NCBI GenBank assembly: GCA_910586555.1
Contig: CAJUJY010000017.1
Span: forward strand, 1 to 56,113
Direction: 5' to 3'
DNA: 56,113 bases
Source of the DNA: an uncultured Lachnospiraceae bacterium
GTDB lineage: Bacteria; Bacillota; Clostridia; Lachnospirales; Lachnospiraceae
The notes below the pieces were generated by a model. That model worked only from the letters and a program-made list of their open reading frames with translations, did not search any database and was not told the origin of the DNA. A program made the position numbers and the translations under genes. Below are positions 16,026-25,330 of this stretch, one piece after another; positions within the stretch are counted from its first letter, which is position 1; each line of letters starts with the position of its first letter.

Positions 16026-17285
16026 ATGGATAAATTTGTTGCACCGCTTGGCTGGAATAGCTGGGACTGTTATGGGGCGGCTGTAGATGAAGATACTGTC
16101 AGGAAAAATGCAGATTTTATGGCAAAACATCTTAAAGAATACGGCTGGCAGTATATTGTTGTTGATATACAGTGGTATGAACCTGCTGCTAAAAACCACG
16201 AATATAATAACTTTACCAGTCTTTGTACCGATGAATATTCAAGGTTAATACCCGCAGCAAACCGCTTTCCTTCATCAGCAGGCGGCAAGGGATTTACAGT
16301 ACTGGCAGAATATGTACATTCACTTGGACTTAAATTTGGCATACATATTATGCGTGGAATACCGCGCCAGGCCGTGCATAATAACACTAAAATTAAAGGT
16401 AGCCAAAGAACCGCACGTGAAATTGCTAAAATGTCAAGTATTTGTGCATGGAATACTGATATGTACGGCGTTGACCCTTCTAAAGAAGGTGCTAAAGAAT
16501 ATTATGACAGCATTTTTGAATTATATGCTTCATGGGGTGTTGATTTTATTAAATGTGATGATATTGCAAGGGAACTTCCACATGAGGAAACAGAACTGGT
16601 TCTTTTAAGCAATTCACTTAAAAACTGTGGCAGAGATATGGTTTTAAGCCTTTCGCCAGGGCCAGCACTGCTTGAAAAGGCAGAGCTTTACAAACAGGTT
16701 GCTAATATGTGGCGTATTACAGATGATTTCTGGGACAAATGGGATGCACTTTATAATATGTTTGAACGTGCAGAAAAATGGTGTACACATTCTGGTGCAG
16801 GGCACTGGCCTGATGCAGATATGCTTCCTATTGGCTCTTTGCGCCAGGATTACGATAAATCTGACAGCACAAAATTTACAAAAGATGAACAAATTACAAT
16901 GCTTACACTTTGGTCAATTTTCCGTTCACCCCTTATGATAGGTGGTGAAATGACGAAGTTTGATAACTTTACAATGAGCCTTGTAACCAATAAAAACATT
17001 ATGGAAATGCACAAATATTCCCGCAATTCACACCAGGTATGGAGAAAAGAAATTGATGGTATAGAACATATACTCTGGACAAGCACATGCGCCAAGGGTG
17101 GCCTTTACATTGCAATATTTAACACTGGAAATACTGGCAGCAATATTACATTAAACTTTAAAGATGTAGAAACAGATAATGCTAATGTAAAAGAATTATG
17201 GAGCGGTGAAGAAATTGCAAAAGGAGTTTCTTCAATAGATATAAGCCTGCCAGAACATGGGGCAAAGGCATATTATTTAAAATAA
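16026..17285 (+). CDS. Alpha-galactosidase-like glycoside hydrolase, family GH27
   Basis: A 419-residue enzyme beginning MDKFVAPLGWNSWDCYG, the typical GH27 opening. The likely nucleophile Asp lies in VDFIKCDDIA (near residue 181) and the acid/base Asp in HWPDADMLPIG (near 262). A C-terminal beta domain follows from about residue 340. No signal peptide, so it would act on imported oligosaccharides or glycosides in the cytoplasm. The start at 16026 follows GGAGGAG. An in-frame ATG 39 bases earlier has none. It is a single gene with no sugar transporter beside it. Confidence 0.85.
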   Translation: MDKFVAPLGWNSWDCYGAAVDEDTVRKNADFMAKHLKEYGWQYIVVDIQWYEPAAKNHEYNNFTSLCTDEYSRLIPAANRFPSSAGGKGFTVLAEYVHSLGLKFGIHIMRGIPRQAVHNNTKIKGSQRTAREIAKMSSICAWNTDMYGVDPSKEGAKEYYDSIFELYASWGVDFIKCDDIARELPHEETELVLLSNSLKNCGRDMVLSLSPGPALLEKAELYKQVANMWRITDDFWDKWDALYNMFERAEKWCTHSGAGHWPDADMLPIGSLRQDYDKSDSTKFTKDEQITMLTLWSIFRSPLMIGGEMTKFDNFTMSLVTNKNIMEMHKYSRNSHQVWRKEIDGIEHILWTSTCAKGGLYIAIFNTGNTGSNITLNFKDVETDNANVKELWSGEEIAKGVSSIDISLPEHGAKAYYLK

Positions 17286-17356
17286 TATCATGATATGTTT
17301 CCACCACTTAAAAAGCAAGAGATTTTTTATTAAAAAAGACTAAAATTAGCAAATAT

Positions 17357-17430
17357 AAAAAAGGAAGCTGTCGCATTAAGAAAATACTATATCTTGTATT
17401 TTTGCTCTTAGTGAAACAGCTCCTTTTTTT
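17357..17430. terminator. Bidirectional terminator between GH27 and LRR genes
   Basis: AAAAAGGAAGCTGT at the left pairs with ACAGCTCCTTTTT at the right with one bulged A and a long loop. Both ends carry A/T runs, and the genes on each side converge on it. Confidence 0.7.
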
Positions 17431-17450
17431 CTTTAAGTTTTTTATATAAT

Positions 17451-19490
17451 TTACTCCGTAATAGTTAATGAAAATTTAGTCTTTTTACCATTTTCATTAC
17501 ATTGGAATACAACTATTGCTTTAGTACTTTTATTATTCTTTAGTCCAGTTGCTTTAATTTTAAATTCTTTACCAGAATTTCCAGATGGTACAACATTTAT
17601 ATAACTCTGTGAATTTTGAGCTACTGTTGCGGTATATGTGCAATCATCTGTTTTTGTGTTTCCTGATGAAATTCCTGTTATATTTACATCAAGAGTTTTA
17701 CCATTTTCAAGTTTAGAATTTTTAAGCTTATTCCCTGACTTATCATGCACTTCAATTTTTCTAGGTGCTAAAAGGACATTTATAGGGCAACTCTCATATA
17801 CACCTTTACTTCCAGTATCAATAATCCACAAATATACAAGACCTTTTTCTTTTCCAGCGGCCGTTACCGTAACTTGCCCATTTTTAATCTTTGCCCTTGC
17901 TATTTTTGCAGCATCTTTATCTATAATTTTATTTTTTGTTACAACAGGTTTTACAGGGGATTTAGTAATACCTGCAATAACCTTGCCAGCAGAAGGTTTA
18001 ACAACACCTTTTGCATTAACTGTATAATTATATGAAGCAAGAATATCTGTATAAGCAGTAAATTGTTTATTGGTAGTCTTTGTAGTACCAGTTTTAAACG
18101 TCCCGCCATTACCATAAATAATTACAGGAGAACCCGATACAGGACTGGCATAATTATAATTTTTAAATAAATATTTACAAGATGGAGAAACAAAATTTCC
18201 TGATGGTGTTGGTAATGGTTTTTCTGAATTAGTATCACCATCTGTATAAATAATTTCCATATCCTTTATAGTACCATCATCACCATTGTATATATATTTC
18301 TTTTTATATTTATATGTAGCAGGTTTCGTAATATCAGTTACAATAATATTCCCATCTTTTATAATAACATTAGATAATTCTGAAAAATCATATGCTCCGT
18401 TATAAAAACGGTCAGTTTTTAATGAAAGTTTACCATAAGTATTTTTATTAAGTATTAATTTATTTAAATTATTTCCAGTTCCATCAACATTATTTATACC
18501 TAACAAGTCTATAAGTTCTGGATTATTACTAAGATCTAATTCTGTTATAGCATTCCCATCATAAGATAACCATTTTAGAAGTTTATTATTCCTGACATCT
18601 AAATTAGTCAACATACTTCTCCAACATGTAAGATATACTAATTTTGTATTTTTACTAACATCTAAATTTGCAGATTTACACTCAAAATATAATTTTTCTA
18701 GTTCCAAATTATTAGAAAGATCTAATTCCTCTAAATGGTCACCTGTACATGATAATGTTTTTAATAATTTATTATGGCTTATATCCAAATTAATTAAACT
18801 GTTGCTGCTTAAAGATAGGGTTATTAATTCTGTATTATTGCTAATATCCAGTTTAGCTAGATTATCATTATAACATTGAAACTCCTTTAATAGACTATTT
18901 TTACTAAGATCTATATAAGGAAATTTTCCTGTACAATCTAGTTGTATTAATTTTTTATTTTTGCTTACATCTAATTTTGTTAAATTATCACAACGGCAAT
19001 ATAGTGTTGTTAATTCTAAATTTTTATCAATATCTAATTCTGTCAAATTATTATAACCGCAAAATAGTTCTTTTAAATTTATATTTTGGCTAACATCCAG
19101 GGTGCTAAGATTATTATAGTCACATTCTAAAATCTCAAGTGATTTATTTTGACTAACATCTAGTATACTAAGATTATTATAATCACATCTTAAAACTTTA
19201 AGTGATTTAAAATATTCTATTCCATGCAAATCTGATATTTTTTCATATTCATTAAAAGCTCTTATATCTATACTTTTAGTGAGATTAATTTCATTATCTG
19301 ATAAAACATTATCTTTATTTTGATCAATCTTCGTTTTAATATAATTCCTAAATACTTCATCTGGAAAGTTAGTTTCATTAATAATTACTTCCTCTGCTGC
19401 CTGTACTATTCCTGTTTTTTCTGGCAATCCTGTTATAGATATTACTATACCAGCTAGAACTCCAAATAATAGATTAAATTTCTTTATCAT
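17451..19490 (-). CDS. Secreted leucine-rich-repeat protein (LRR paralogue 3)
   Basis: A 679-residue secreted protein. Signal peptide at residues 1-31 (cut near VQAAEE), then the block INETNFPDEVFRNYI and an EF-hand-like loop (DQNKDNVLSDNEI). Residues 80-350 hold about a dozen 21-residue repeats of the form LxxLDVSxNxxLxxLxCxxN, an internalin-like LRR in which many repeats carry a Cys. The C-terminal 280 residues are a conserved two-part module with YGNGGTFKTG, YLWIIDTGSKG and LAPRKIEV. No LPXTG anchor is seen. It is the longest of the three tandem paralogues and the last in the operon. Confidence 0.8.
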   Translation of the reverse strand: MIKKFNLLFGVLAGIVISITGLPEKTGIVQAAEEVIINETNFPDEVFRNYIKTKIDQNKDNVLSDNEINLTKSIDIRAFNEYEKISDLHGIEYFKSLKVLRCDYNNLSILDVSQNKSLEILECDYNNLSTLDVSQNINLKELFCGYNNLTELDIDKNLELTTLYCRCDNLTKLDVSKNKKLIQLDCTGKFPYIDLSKNSLLKEFQCYNDNLAKLDISNNTELITLSLSSNSLINLDISHNKLLKTLSCTGDHLEELDLSNNLELEKLYFECKSANLDVSKNTKLVYLTCWRSMLTNLDVRNNKLLKWLSYDGNAITELDLSNNPELIDLLGINNVDGTGNNLNKLILNKNTYGKLSLKTDRFYNGAYDFSELSNVIIKDGNIIVTDITKPATYKYKKKYIYNGDDGTIKDMEIIYTDGDTNSEKPLPTPSGNFVSPSCKYLFKNYNYASPVSGSPVIIYGNGGTFKTGTTKTTNKQFTAYTDILASYNYTVNAKGVVKPSAGKVIAGITKSPVKPVVTKNKIIDKDAAKIARAKIKNGQVTVTAAGKEKGLVYLWIIDTGSKGVYESCPINVLLAPRKIEVHDKSGNKLKNSKLENGKTLDVNITGISSGNTKTDDCTYTATVAQNSQSYINVVPSGNSGKEFKIKATGLKNNKSTKAIVVFQCNENGKKTKFSLTITE

Positions 19491-19551
19491 AATTCCACCA
19501 TTCCTTTCATCATATTAATAAACAAAAATTTATAACACTATCTTCTAATAA

Positions 19552-21114
19552 TTATCCATATGGCAGAATAGTCATAGAAAATTTAACTTTCTTCCCATTT
19601 TCTCTGCAAATAAAATTCACAGATGCTTTAGTTTTTTTATTACTTTGAAAACCAATTACTTTAATTTCAAACTGATTCCCAAAATCTCCATATGGTGTAA
19701 CTTTTATATAATTTTGTGAATTTACTGCAACTTCCGCAGTATATGTACAATTACTGGCTTCTTTATATTTTGAAACCGTTCCTGTTATGAATACTTTTAT
19801 TTCTTCTCCATTGAAAACAACAGGATTTTTAATTATATCTCTTCCTTCATCCCGGACTTGTAGTTTTCTGGGTGCTAACTTTACATTGATAGGACAATAT
19901 TCATACTTTCCTTTATCTCCAGTATCAATAATCCATAAATATACCACACCACCTTCTTTTCCTGTAGCTGTTACTGTAACCTGTCCATTTTTAATTCTTG
20001 CTTTTGCTATTTTGGCAGCTTCCTTATCTATAATCTTATTTTTAGCTATAAATGGTCTTGCACTTGACGTAGTAATTCCCACAATAACTTTGCCAGTTAC
20101 AGGTTTGACAATACCTTTATTATTAATAGTACACGTATATGAAGCAAGAATATCTGTATAGGCAGTAAACTTTTTATTAGTAGTTTTTATGCCGCCTGTT
20201 TTAAAAGTTCCACCATTACCATAAATTACAATAGGTGAGCCTGATACAACATCAGTATAATTATAATCATAAAATAAATGTTCACAATTAGCATTTACAA
20301 AATTATCCAAACTTATAAATTCATCTGCTTGTACGTAAATAAGTGTAAAATCACCACTATATTTATCATTAGAATATTTATATGTAGCAGGCTTGTTAAT
20401 ATCAATTATTTGAAAAATACCATCTATTTCGGCTATATTAACAAGATTTGATATAATAGTAGAGTTTGCACGAAAATCATGCAGGCTGGTTATAGATAAT
20501 TTTAATCTAGAAATTGTTCTTGTGCTTAATTCTAAAACTGCCAATGGGTTATGCCCACAGCTTAATGTTGTTAAATAATAATTTTTACTAAGATTTAGAT
20601 TTATTAACTGGTTTTCTGCACAATACAATTTTTCCAAAGAACTATTTTTTGCCAAATCTAGTTCCATTATTTGGTTATATTCGCAATTTAATACTGTTAA
20701 AGTTGTATTATCACCAGTGTCTAAATTAGCTAATTGATTATTTTCACAATATACTTCTATTAATTTTATATTTTTGCTTAAATCTAAACTTATTAGCTTA
20801 TTATCAGAACAATCTAAAACTTCCAAATTTGTAAAATATGCTATTCCTTGTAAATTATATATCTCTTTGTAATTTAAATTTGTACTACTTACATTTATTT
20901 GTTTTACCTCATTAATTTCTGTATCAGATAAAATATTATTTTTGTTAATATCAAAATTTACAGAAATATAATTCCTAAAAACTTCATCTGGAAAATTAGT
21001 CCCATTAATAGTTATCTCTTCTGCGTGTACTAGTTCCGTTTTACCTGTTAATCCTGTACTAGAAATTAGGAAACCAATTATAATTCCCAATATTAATTTT
21101 AGTTTTTTAACCAT
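19552..21114 (-). CDS. Secreted leucine-rich-repeat protein (LRR paralogue 2)
   Basis: A 520-residue secreted protein with signal peptide (residues 1-31, ending near VHAEE), the same INGTNFPDEVFRNYI block and EF-hand-like loop (DINKNNILSDTEI) as its neighbours. Only about six LRR units follow (for example LDCSDNKLISLDLSKN), so the repeat section is roughly half that of the paralogue at 17451. The conserved C-terminal module starts near YGNGGTFKTGG. Repeat number is therefore the main difference among the three proteins. It is 61 bases upstream of paralogue 3 on the same strand. Confidence 0.8.
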   Translation of the reverse strand: MVKKLKLILGIIIGFLISSTGLTGKTELVHAEEITINGTNFPDEVFRNYISVNFDINKNNILSDTEINEVKQINVSSTNLNYKEIYNLQGIAYFTNLEVLDCSDNKLISLDLSKNIKLIEVYCENNQLANLDTGDNTTLTVLNCEYNQIMELDLAKNSSLEKLYCAENQLINLNLSKNYYLTTLSCGHNPLAVLELSTRTISRLKLSITSLHDFRANSTIISNLVNIAEIDGIFQIIDINKPATYKYSNDKYSGDFTLIYVQADEFISLDNFVNANCEHLFYDYNYTDVVSGSPIVIYGNGGTFKTGGIKTTNKKFTAYTDILASYTCTINNKGIVKPVTGKVIVGITTSSARPFIAKNKIIDKEAAKIAKARIKNGQVTVTATGKEGGVVYLWIIDTGDKGKYEYCPINVKLAPRKLQVRDEGRDIIKNPVVFNGEEIKVFITGTVSKYKEASNCTYTAEVAVNSQNYIKVTPYGDFGNQFEIKVIGFQSNKKTKASVNFICRENGKKVKFSMTILPYG

Positions 21115-21144
21115 AAATTTATTATTTCCTTTCTTTTATTTGTA

Positions 21145-22989
21145 TTAATCTTCATTATCTGCTAAAATAGTCAATGGAAATTTTACTTTTTTACCATTCT
21201 GGTCACACTGGAAAGTAACTACTACTTTAGTATTTTTATCATCTTTTACTGCAAATACTTTAATTATAAATTTATTGTTAGAATTTTTATTGGGTTTAAC
21301 TTTTATATATTCTTGGTACTTGCCATCTACAATAGCTGTATATGAACAGTCTATTGTTTTTGTGGTGTTTGAAACAATTCCTGCTATACATACATCAAGA
21401 GTTTGCCCAAGCTCAATCTTAGGATTTTTTAACTTATTTCCTGCTATATCCTGGACTTCCAGCTTTCTAGGTGCCATCTGTACATTTATCGGACACATTT
21501 CATATATTCCATTTCTTCCAGTATCTATTATCCACAAATATACCATTCCTTTTTCTTTGCCAGTAGCAGTTACAGTAACTTGCCCATTTTTAATCCTGGC
21601 TTTCGCAATTTTAGCTGCATCCTTATCTATAATTTTATTTTTAATTACAACAGGCTTTTTATCTGATTTTGTTATTCCTGCAATAACCTTGCCAGAAGCA
21701 GCTTTTATTGTACCTTTGCTATTAGTTGTATAAATATAGGAAGCAGATATATCTGTATAGGCTATAAATTGTTTTGTATTACCTGTTATATTCTTTTTAC
21801 CATTTCCATAAATTACAACAGCAGAACCCGATATAGGATTTGTATAATTATAATCATCAAATAAGTGTTTACAATTAGAAAGTGTAAAATCTCCTGTAGG
21901 ATAAGGATTAGGACTAGAAGGATCAATGTAAAAAATTGTAAAAAGAACTTTTTTATATTCCTTTCTATCCCCATTCATATCACATCTATATAAAACATTT
22001 TGTAATATGCCAGGCTTTGTAATATCCACTAAATCGTAGACTTGATTAATTGCATAACCATCAGTTATATTAGATATTGGAAACAGCCCAGATTCATATG
22101 TTATACCATCATCTTTGCCTGATTCATTATCAAAATCAGAATATTGTTTATCATCAATACCATAATATACAGTTAATGTTTTATAACATTGCCTATTAAG
22201 CTTAAGTTCAGTTAAATACGATCCTTCAAATAAACTGTAACAAAACAAACTTTTCAGTAATAAATTTTTACTGGCATCTATTGAAGTTAGTTTATTATAA
22301 CTACAGTCTAATTCTTCTAGAAATTGATTATTGCTTGTATCTATATGAGCTACTTTATTAAATGAACAATTCAAATCTTTTAACACAGTATTATTACTTA
22401 TATCCAGTTTAGTCAATTTATTTCCTAAACACTCGATATCTTTTAATACTGTATTTTTACTTATATCCAGTTTACCTAATTTATTATTATTACAATACAG
22501 GTTTTCCAATACTGTATTTTTCTCTGTATATAATTCTTTTATCTGGTTGCCTGAACACTCTAAATATTCTAACATAGTGTTCTGGGATATATTTAATTCT
22601 GTTATCTGGTTATTGGAACAATCAAGGCTTTTTAACATGGTATTCTGAAATATATTTAATCGGGTAAGCCTATTATCTGAACAAGACAATCCATTAAGAT
22701 AACTAAAATATTCTATACCTTTTAAATTTGATATTGCATATTCTGGTTCGGCATATTTATTATCTAAGTTTAAATATGTTGTTTCTTTGATTTCTTTATC
22801 TGATAATATTTTATTTCCATCTTTATCAATATTTTTTTCAACATACTCCCTAAATAATTTATCCGGAAAACTAGTTTCATTAATTGCTATCTCTGCTGCC
22901 TGAGTTTTTGTTGCCCTGCCTGATAATACTGTAACAGATATTGCCAGCCCACATAAAGCTCCTAATATTACTTTATATTTATTAATCAT
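21145..22989 (-). CDS. Secreted leucine-rich-repeat protein (LRR paralogue 1)
   Basis: A 614-residue secreted protein, first of the three. It has a signal peptide (residues 1-32, ending TKTQAAE), the INETSFPDKLFREYV block, and an EF-hand-like loop (DKDGNKILSDKEI) closest of the three to a canonical calcium loop. Eight or nine LRR units follow, here mostly of the form LDISKNTVLKDLECLGN. The C-terminal module matches the others (YLWIIDTGRNG, MAPRKLEVQD). Its start codon overlaps the stop of the small gene at 22982, so it is coupled to it. Confidence 0.8.
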   Translation of the reverse strand: MINKYKVILGALCGLAISVTVLSGRATKTQAAEIAINETSFPDKLFREYVEKNIDKDGNKILSDKEIKETTYLNLDNKYAEPEYAISNLKGIEYFSYLNGLSCSDNRLTRLNIFQNTMLKSLDCSNNQITELNISQNTMLEYLECSGNQIKELYTEKNTVLENLYCNNNKLGKLDISKNTVLKDIECLGNKLTKLDISNNTVLKDLNCSFNKVAHIDTSNNQFLEELDCSYNKLTSIDASKNLLLKSLFCYSLFEGSYLTELKLNRQCYKTLTVYYGIDDKQYSDFDNESGKDDGITYESGLFPISNITDGYAINQVYDLVDITKPGILQNVLYRCDMNGDRKEYKKVLFTIFYIDPSSPNPYPTGDFTLSNCKHLFDDYNYTNPISGSAVVIYGNGKKNITGNTKQFIAYTDISASYIYTTNSKGTIKAASGKVIAGITKSDKKPVVIKNKIIDKDAAKIAKARIKNGQVTVTATGKEKGMVYLWIIDTGRNGIYEMCPINVQMAPRKLEVQDIAGNKLKNPKIELGQTLDVCIAGIVSNTTKTIDCSYTAIVDGKYQEYIKVKPNKNSNNKFIIKVFAVKDDKNTKVVVTFQCDQNGKKVKFPLTILADNED

Positions 22990-23164
22990 AATACTTCCCT
23001 CCTGTTTTATTATTTTTTTCTATTTTGTCTAGTGATGATTGTAATTCCATGCCTGTAAGAAGTGCAAGGATTATCCGTTTATCTTCTTGTTTTAACATTT
23101 TTACTTTTAAAACAAAATCTGTTGTAATATCTGATTCTTTTTTATTCATAATCTGTCCATTCAT
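22982..23164 (-). CDS. Small protein leading the LRR operon
   Basis: A 60-residue protein, MNGQIMNKKESD then a helical Lys/Leu-rich middle (KMLKQEDKRIILALLTGMEL). The ATG at 23164 follows GAAAGGAGA; a longer frame up to 23233 runs into the promoter. Its last bases overlap the start of the first LRR gene. I do not recognise it. It is the first gene after the XRE-controlled promoter, so a regulatory or antirepressor role is possible but unproven. Confidence 0.65.
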   Translation of the reverse strand: MNGQIMNKKESDITTDFVLKVKMLKQEDKRIILALLTGMELQSSLDKIEKNNKTGGKYYD

Positions 23165-23192
23165 TTTATATCTCCTTTCTTTATCTTTTATA

Positions 23193-23272
23193 TACTTTGT
23201 ATCTAGTATATATCTACTTTGTATCATTGTCAAGGTTTTTCAGTTGACTATGTAGACTTTTTATGCTACTAT
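23193..23272. promoter_or_regulatory. Divergent promoters with two operator-like repeats (LRR operon/XRE gene)
   Basis: On the minus strand TTGACA (23228-23233) and TATACT (23205-23210) are 17 bases apart and drive the small gene and LRR operon. On the plus strand TTGACT (23244-23249) and TACTAT (23267-23272), also 17 apart, drive the XRE gene. The 11-mer TACTTTGTATC occurs at 23193-23203 and 23215-23225, exactly 22 bases apart, flanking the minus-strand -10. A repressor bound there would shut the LRR promoter. Confidence 0.72.
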
Positions 23273-23295
23273 CAATTATAAAAGGAGGTTTTTTC

Positions 23296-23835
23296 ATGAA
23301 TGAACGTATTAAAGAAATAAGAAAAGCACTTTCTCTTACATTAGAAGAATTTGGAAAAGAATTAGGTGTAACCAGATCTGCTATTGGACATATTGAAAAC
23401 GGGATAAGAAATATTACAGAACAGATGATTTTATCAATTTGCCGTGAATTTAATGTAAATGAAAAATGGTTACGGTATGGCGAGGGGAAAATGTTTGAAT
23501 CAAACCCTAAAACTGAACTTGAAATTTTTTGTAAAAAGTATAAACTTAACCAGCTTGAAAGTGCTATTTTAGAAAAGTATTTAAATTTGTCTAATATTGA
23601 ACGAAAGGCAGTATTTAATTTTGTTATGGACATTTTTAATGAACTTAACAAAACAAATATAACTGATAGTACTGTTTTGTCTAACATAAGTCCAGAATAT
23701 AAGGATAAAACAATAAATTATACTAATAACCTGGATAAACTTAGTATTGATGAAAAAGTAGAACTTTACCGGCAAGAACTTGAATATGAGAAAAAAATGG
23801 CGGAAGAATTAAAAGTTTCACAAGGAAACGCTTAG
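23296..23835 (+). CDS. XRE-family (phage-type) transcriptional repressor
   Basis: A 179-residue regulator. Residues 1-65 form a Cro/CI-type helix-turn-helix (ERIKEIRKALSLTLEEFGKELGVTRSAIGHIENGIR), followed by the NEKWLRYGEGKMF motif common in phage and ICE repressors. The C-terminal part is helical, ending in a Glu/Lys coiled coil, with no LexA-type peptidase motif. The ATG at 23296 follows AAAGGAGG. It is divergent from the LRR operon and is the best candidate to bind the repeats at 23193-23225. No other phage genes are nearby. Confidence 0.82.
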   Translation: MNERIKEIRKALSLTLEEFGKELGVTRSAIGHIENGIRNITEQMILSICREFNVNEKWLRYGEGKMFESNPKTELEIFCKKYKLNQLESAILEKYLNLSNIERKAVFNFVMDIFNELNKTNITDSTVLSNISPEYKDKTINYTNNLDKLSIDEKVELYRQELEYEKKMAEELKVSQGNA

Positions 23836-24138
23836 AACTATTTTTAAAAAAATATTAAATTAAATAATAATTATAGCTTTTCTATATATATTCTATATCC
23901 ATCTTTTTCTAAGATATAATATATATTTTATATTCCAATTCTTATATGTCTGCTAATAGATATTTATATGTTTTTTTATCCAGCAATATAATTATTCCAA
24001 ATAAATGCAAAATGTAACCAGTTAAATTAATATTGCCATTTATCCCTGCCGATATAACTTATATAAAATACATTTATGTACAGGGAATATTTTATTCACT
24101 ACTAACCAGGGACGGACACAGAAAGGAAGTGCAATATT
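23836..24138. other. AT-rich intergenic region
   Basis: 303 bases between the XRE gene and the coiled-coil protein gene. Very AT-rich, with many TATA-like runs. No hairpin or small gene could be supported. Confidence 0.5.
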
Positions 24139-25197
24139 ATGGCAATATCAATTTTTGCTGCTGCTAATAATAAAGATGGTTTGTTTGTAACAAGCAGACA
24201 TGCAGCAGAAAATAATAAGGATGCTAAAAATGCAAAGGGCAGTAAAAATGTTTTTGCTGGCGGGCTTAATGTAAACAATAATAACAATATTGAACTTAAG
24301 CGTAAACTTGCTTACAAGCGTGCAATGAAAATCCTTACTGATACTTTTGCATCAGAACAAAAGATAGATAATAATATAGAAGGTCTTAAAGCACAGCAGG
24401 AGCAGTTAAAGAATGAAACCCTTGAGGATAAAAAAACTATAAAGGGAATACAAGACAGCCGCACACAGGTTATGGAAGCTTATGGTGTTACAGAAGATTC
24501 TAAAGAAAATAAGGAATTAGAACTTCTTAGGAAAGAACGCCAGGCAAATGACCCGTTTTCTGGTGTGGAACTTACAGATAGCGAAAAAGAACAGCTTGCT
24601 TCTATACATAAAAATGGTTTAACTGGTTATCAGAAAGATATGCTTGAGCTTGATGATAAGGAAGATTTTTACAGGCAGCGTGCCACACAAAAAGCTTCGG
24701 CTGCTAATGCAATTTCTGGTGCAATTTCTGATATAGAGCTTGAACGCCTTAAAACCCACCCTGTTGCAGATGCCACAAAAGAGGCAGATGCAATAATGGA
24801 AGCGGCTAATAAAGAACTTATTGGCGGGCTGTGGGCAGAAGCTAAAGACCATATTGATGAAAAAATGGAAGAAGCTATGGAAAAAGCAGAAAAAGAAGCA
24901 GAAGAGAAAGAGGAAGAAGAAAAGAAAGCAGCAGAACGCAAAAAGGAAAAACTGGAACTGGAAAAACGCATTGCAGAAACAAAACAGGCAGCTTCAAATA
25001 TTGCAGATACAGAACCAGAAACACCTGCTGGCGCTGATACTACTGTAAGTGTATCAGAAACACAGGATATTATAGAAAAAAGTTCTGACAGCAATACACA
25101 GGCTTCCAAAGCAGAAAAGGAAATCCAGAAGCTTGTTGAAGAATTAAACCTGATAATGGAAGACTTAAAAGGTACTAAAGTAGATATGAATATCTGA
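24139..25197 (+). CDS. Hypothetical coiled-coil protein
   Basis: A 352-residue, highly charged protein of unknown family. The N-terminal 50 residues are Asn/Lys-rich and low in complexity (MAISIFAAANNKDGLFV opening, then GLNVNNNNN). Residues 55-280 are mostly helical with long Glu/Lys/Ala coiled coil (EEAMEKAEKEAEEKEEEE). A Thr/Ser-rich linker follows, and a final helix. No signal peptide or membrane segment. GGAAG precedes the ATG. The opening and all-helical build recall proteins near flagellar loci in related bacteria, but I cannot assign a role. Confidence 0.7.
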   Translation: MAISIFAAANNKDGLFVTSRHAAENNKDAKNAKGSKNVFAGGLNVNNNNNIELKRKLAYKRAMKILTDTFASEQKIDNNIEGLKAQQEQLKNETLEDKKTIKGIQDSRTQVMEAYGVTEDSKENKELELLRKERQANDPFSGVELTDSEKEQLASIHKNGLTGYQKDMLELDDKEDFYRQRATQKASAANAISGAISDIELERLKTHPVADATKEADAIMEAANKELIGGLWAEAKDHIDEKMEEAMEKAEKEAEEKEEEEKKAAERKKEKLELEKRIAETKQAASNIADTEPETPAGADTTVSVSETQDIIEKSSDSNTQASKAEKEIQKLVEELNLIMEDLKGTKVDMNI

Positions 25198-25292
25198 TGT
25201 GATATGTTTACATGTTAGTATTGTATCGTATCATATATGTTGTTAAAATACAATATTTTTACTGTAGCTTTTCCAGGTGTAACGCCATTTAT

Positions 25293-25319
25293 CCCACGGT
25301 TTAAAAACCGTGGGTTTTC
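25293..25319 (+). terminator. Terminator behind the coiled-coil gene
   Basis: CCCACGGTTT pairs with AAACCGTGGG across a two-base loop, followed by TTTTCT on the plus strand. It also stands at the end of the convergent hemL gene. Confidence 0.8.
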
Positions 25320-25330
25320 TGGCTGGTTTC

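Noticed and set aside
23296..23835. Prophage or integrative element around the XRE gene
   Set aside because: No integrase, attachment repeats or other phage genes are present in the flanking sequence.
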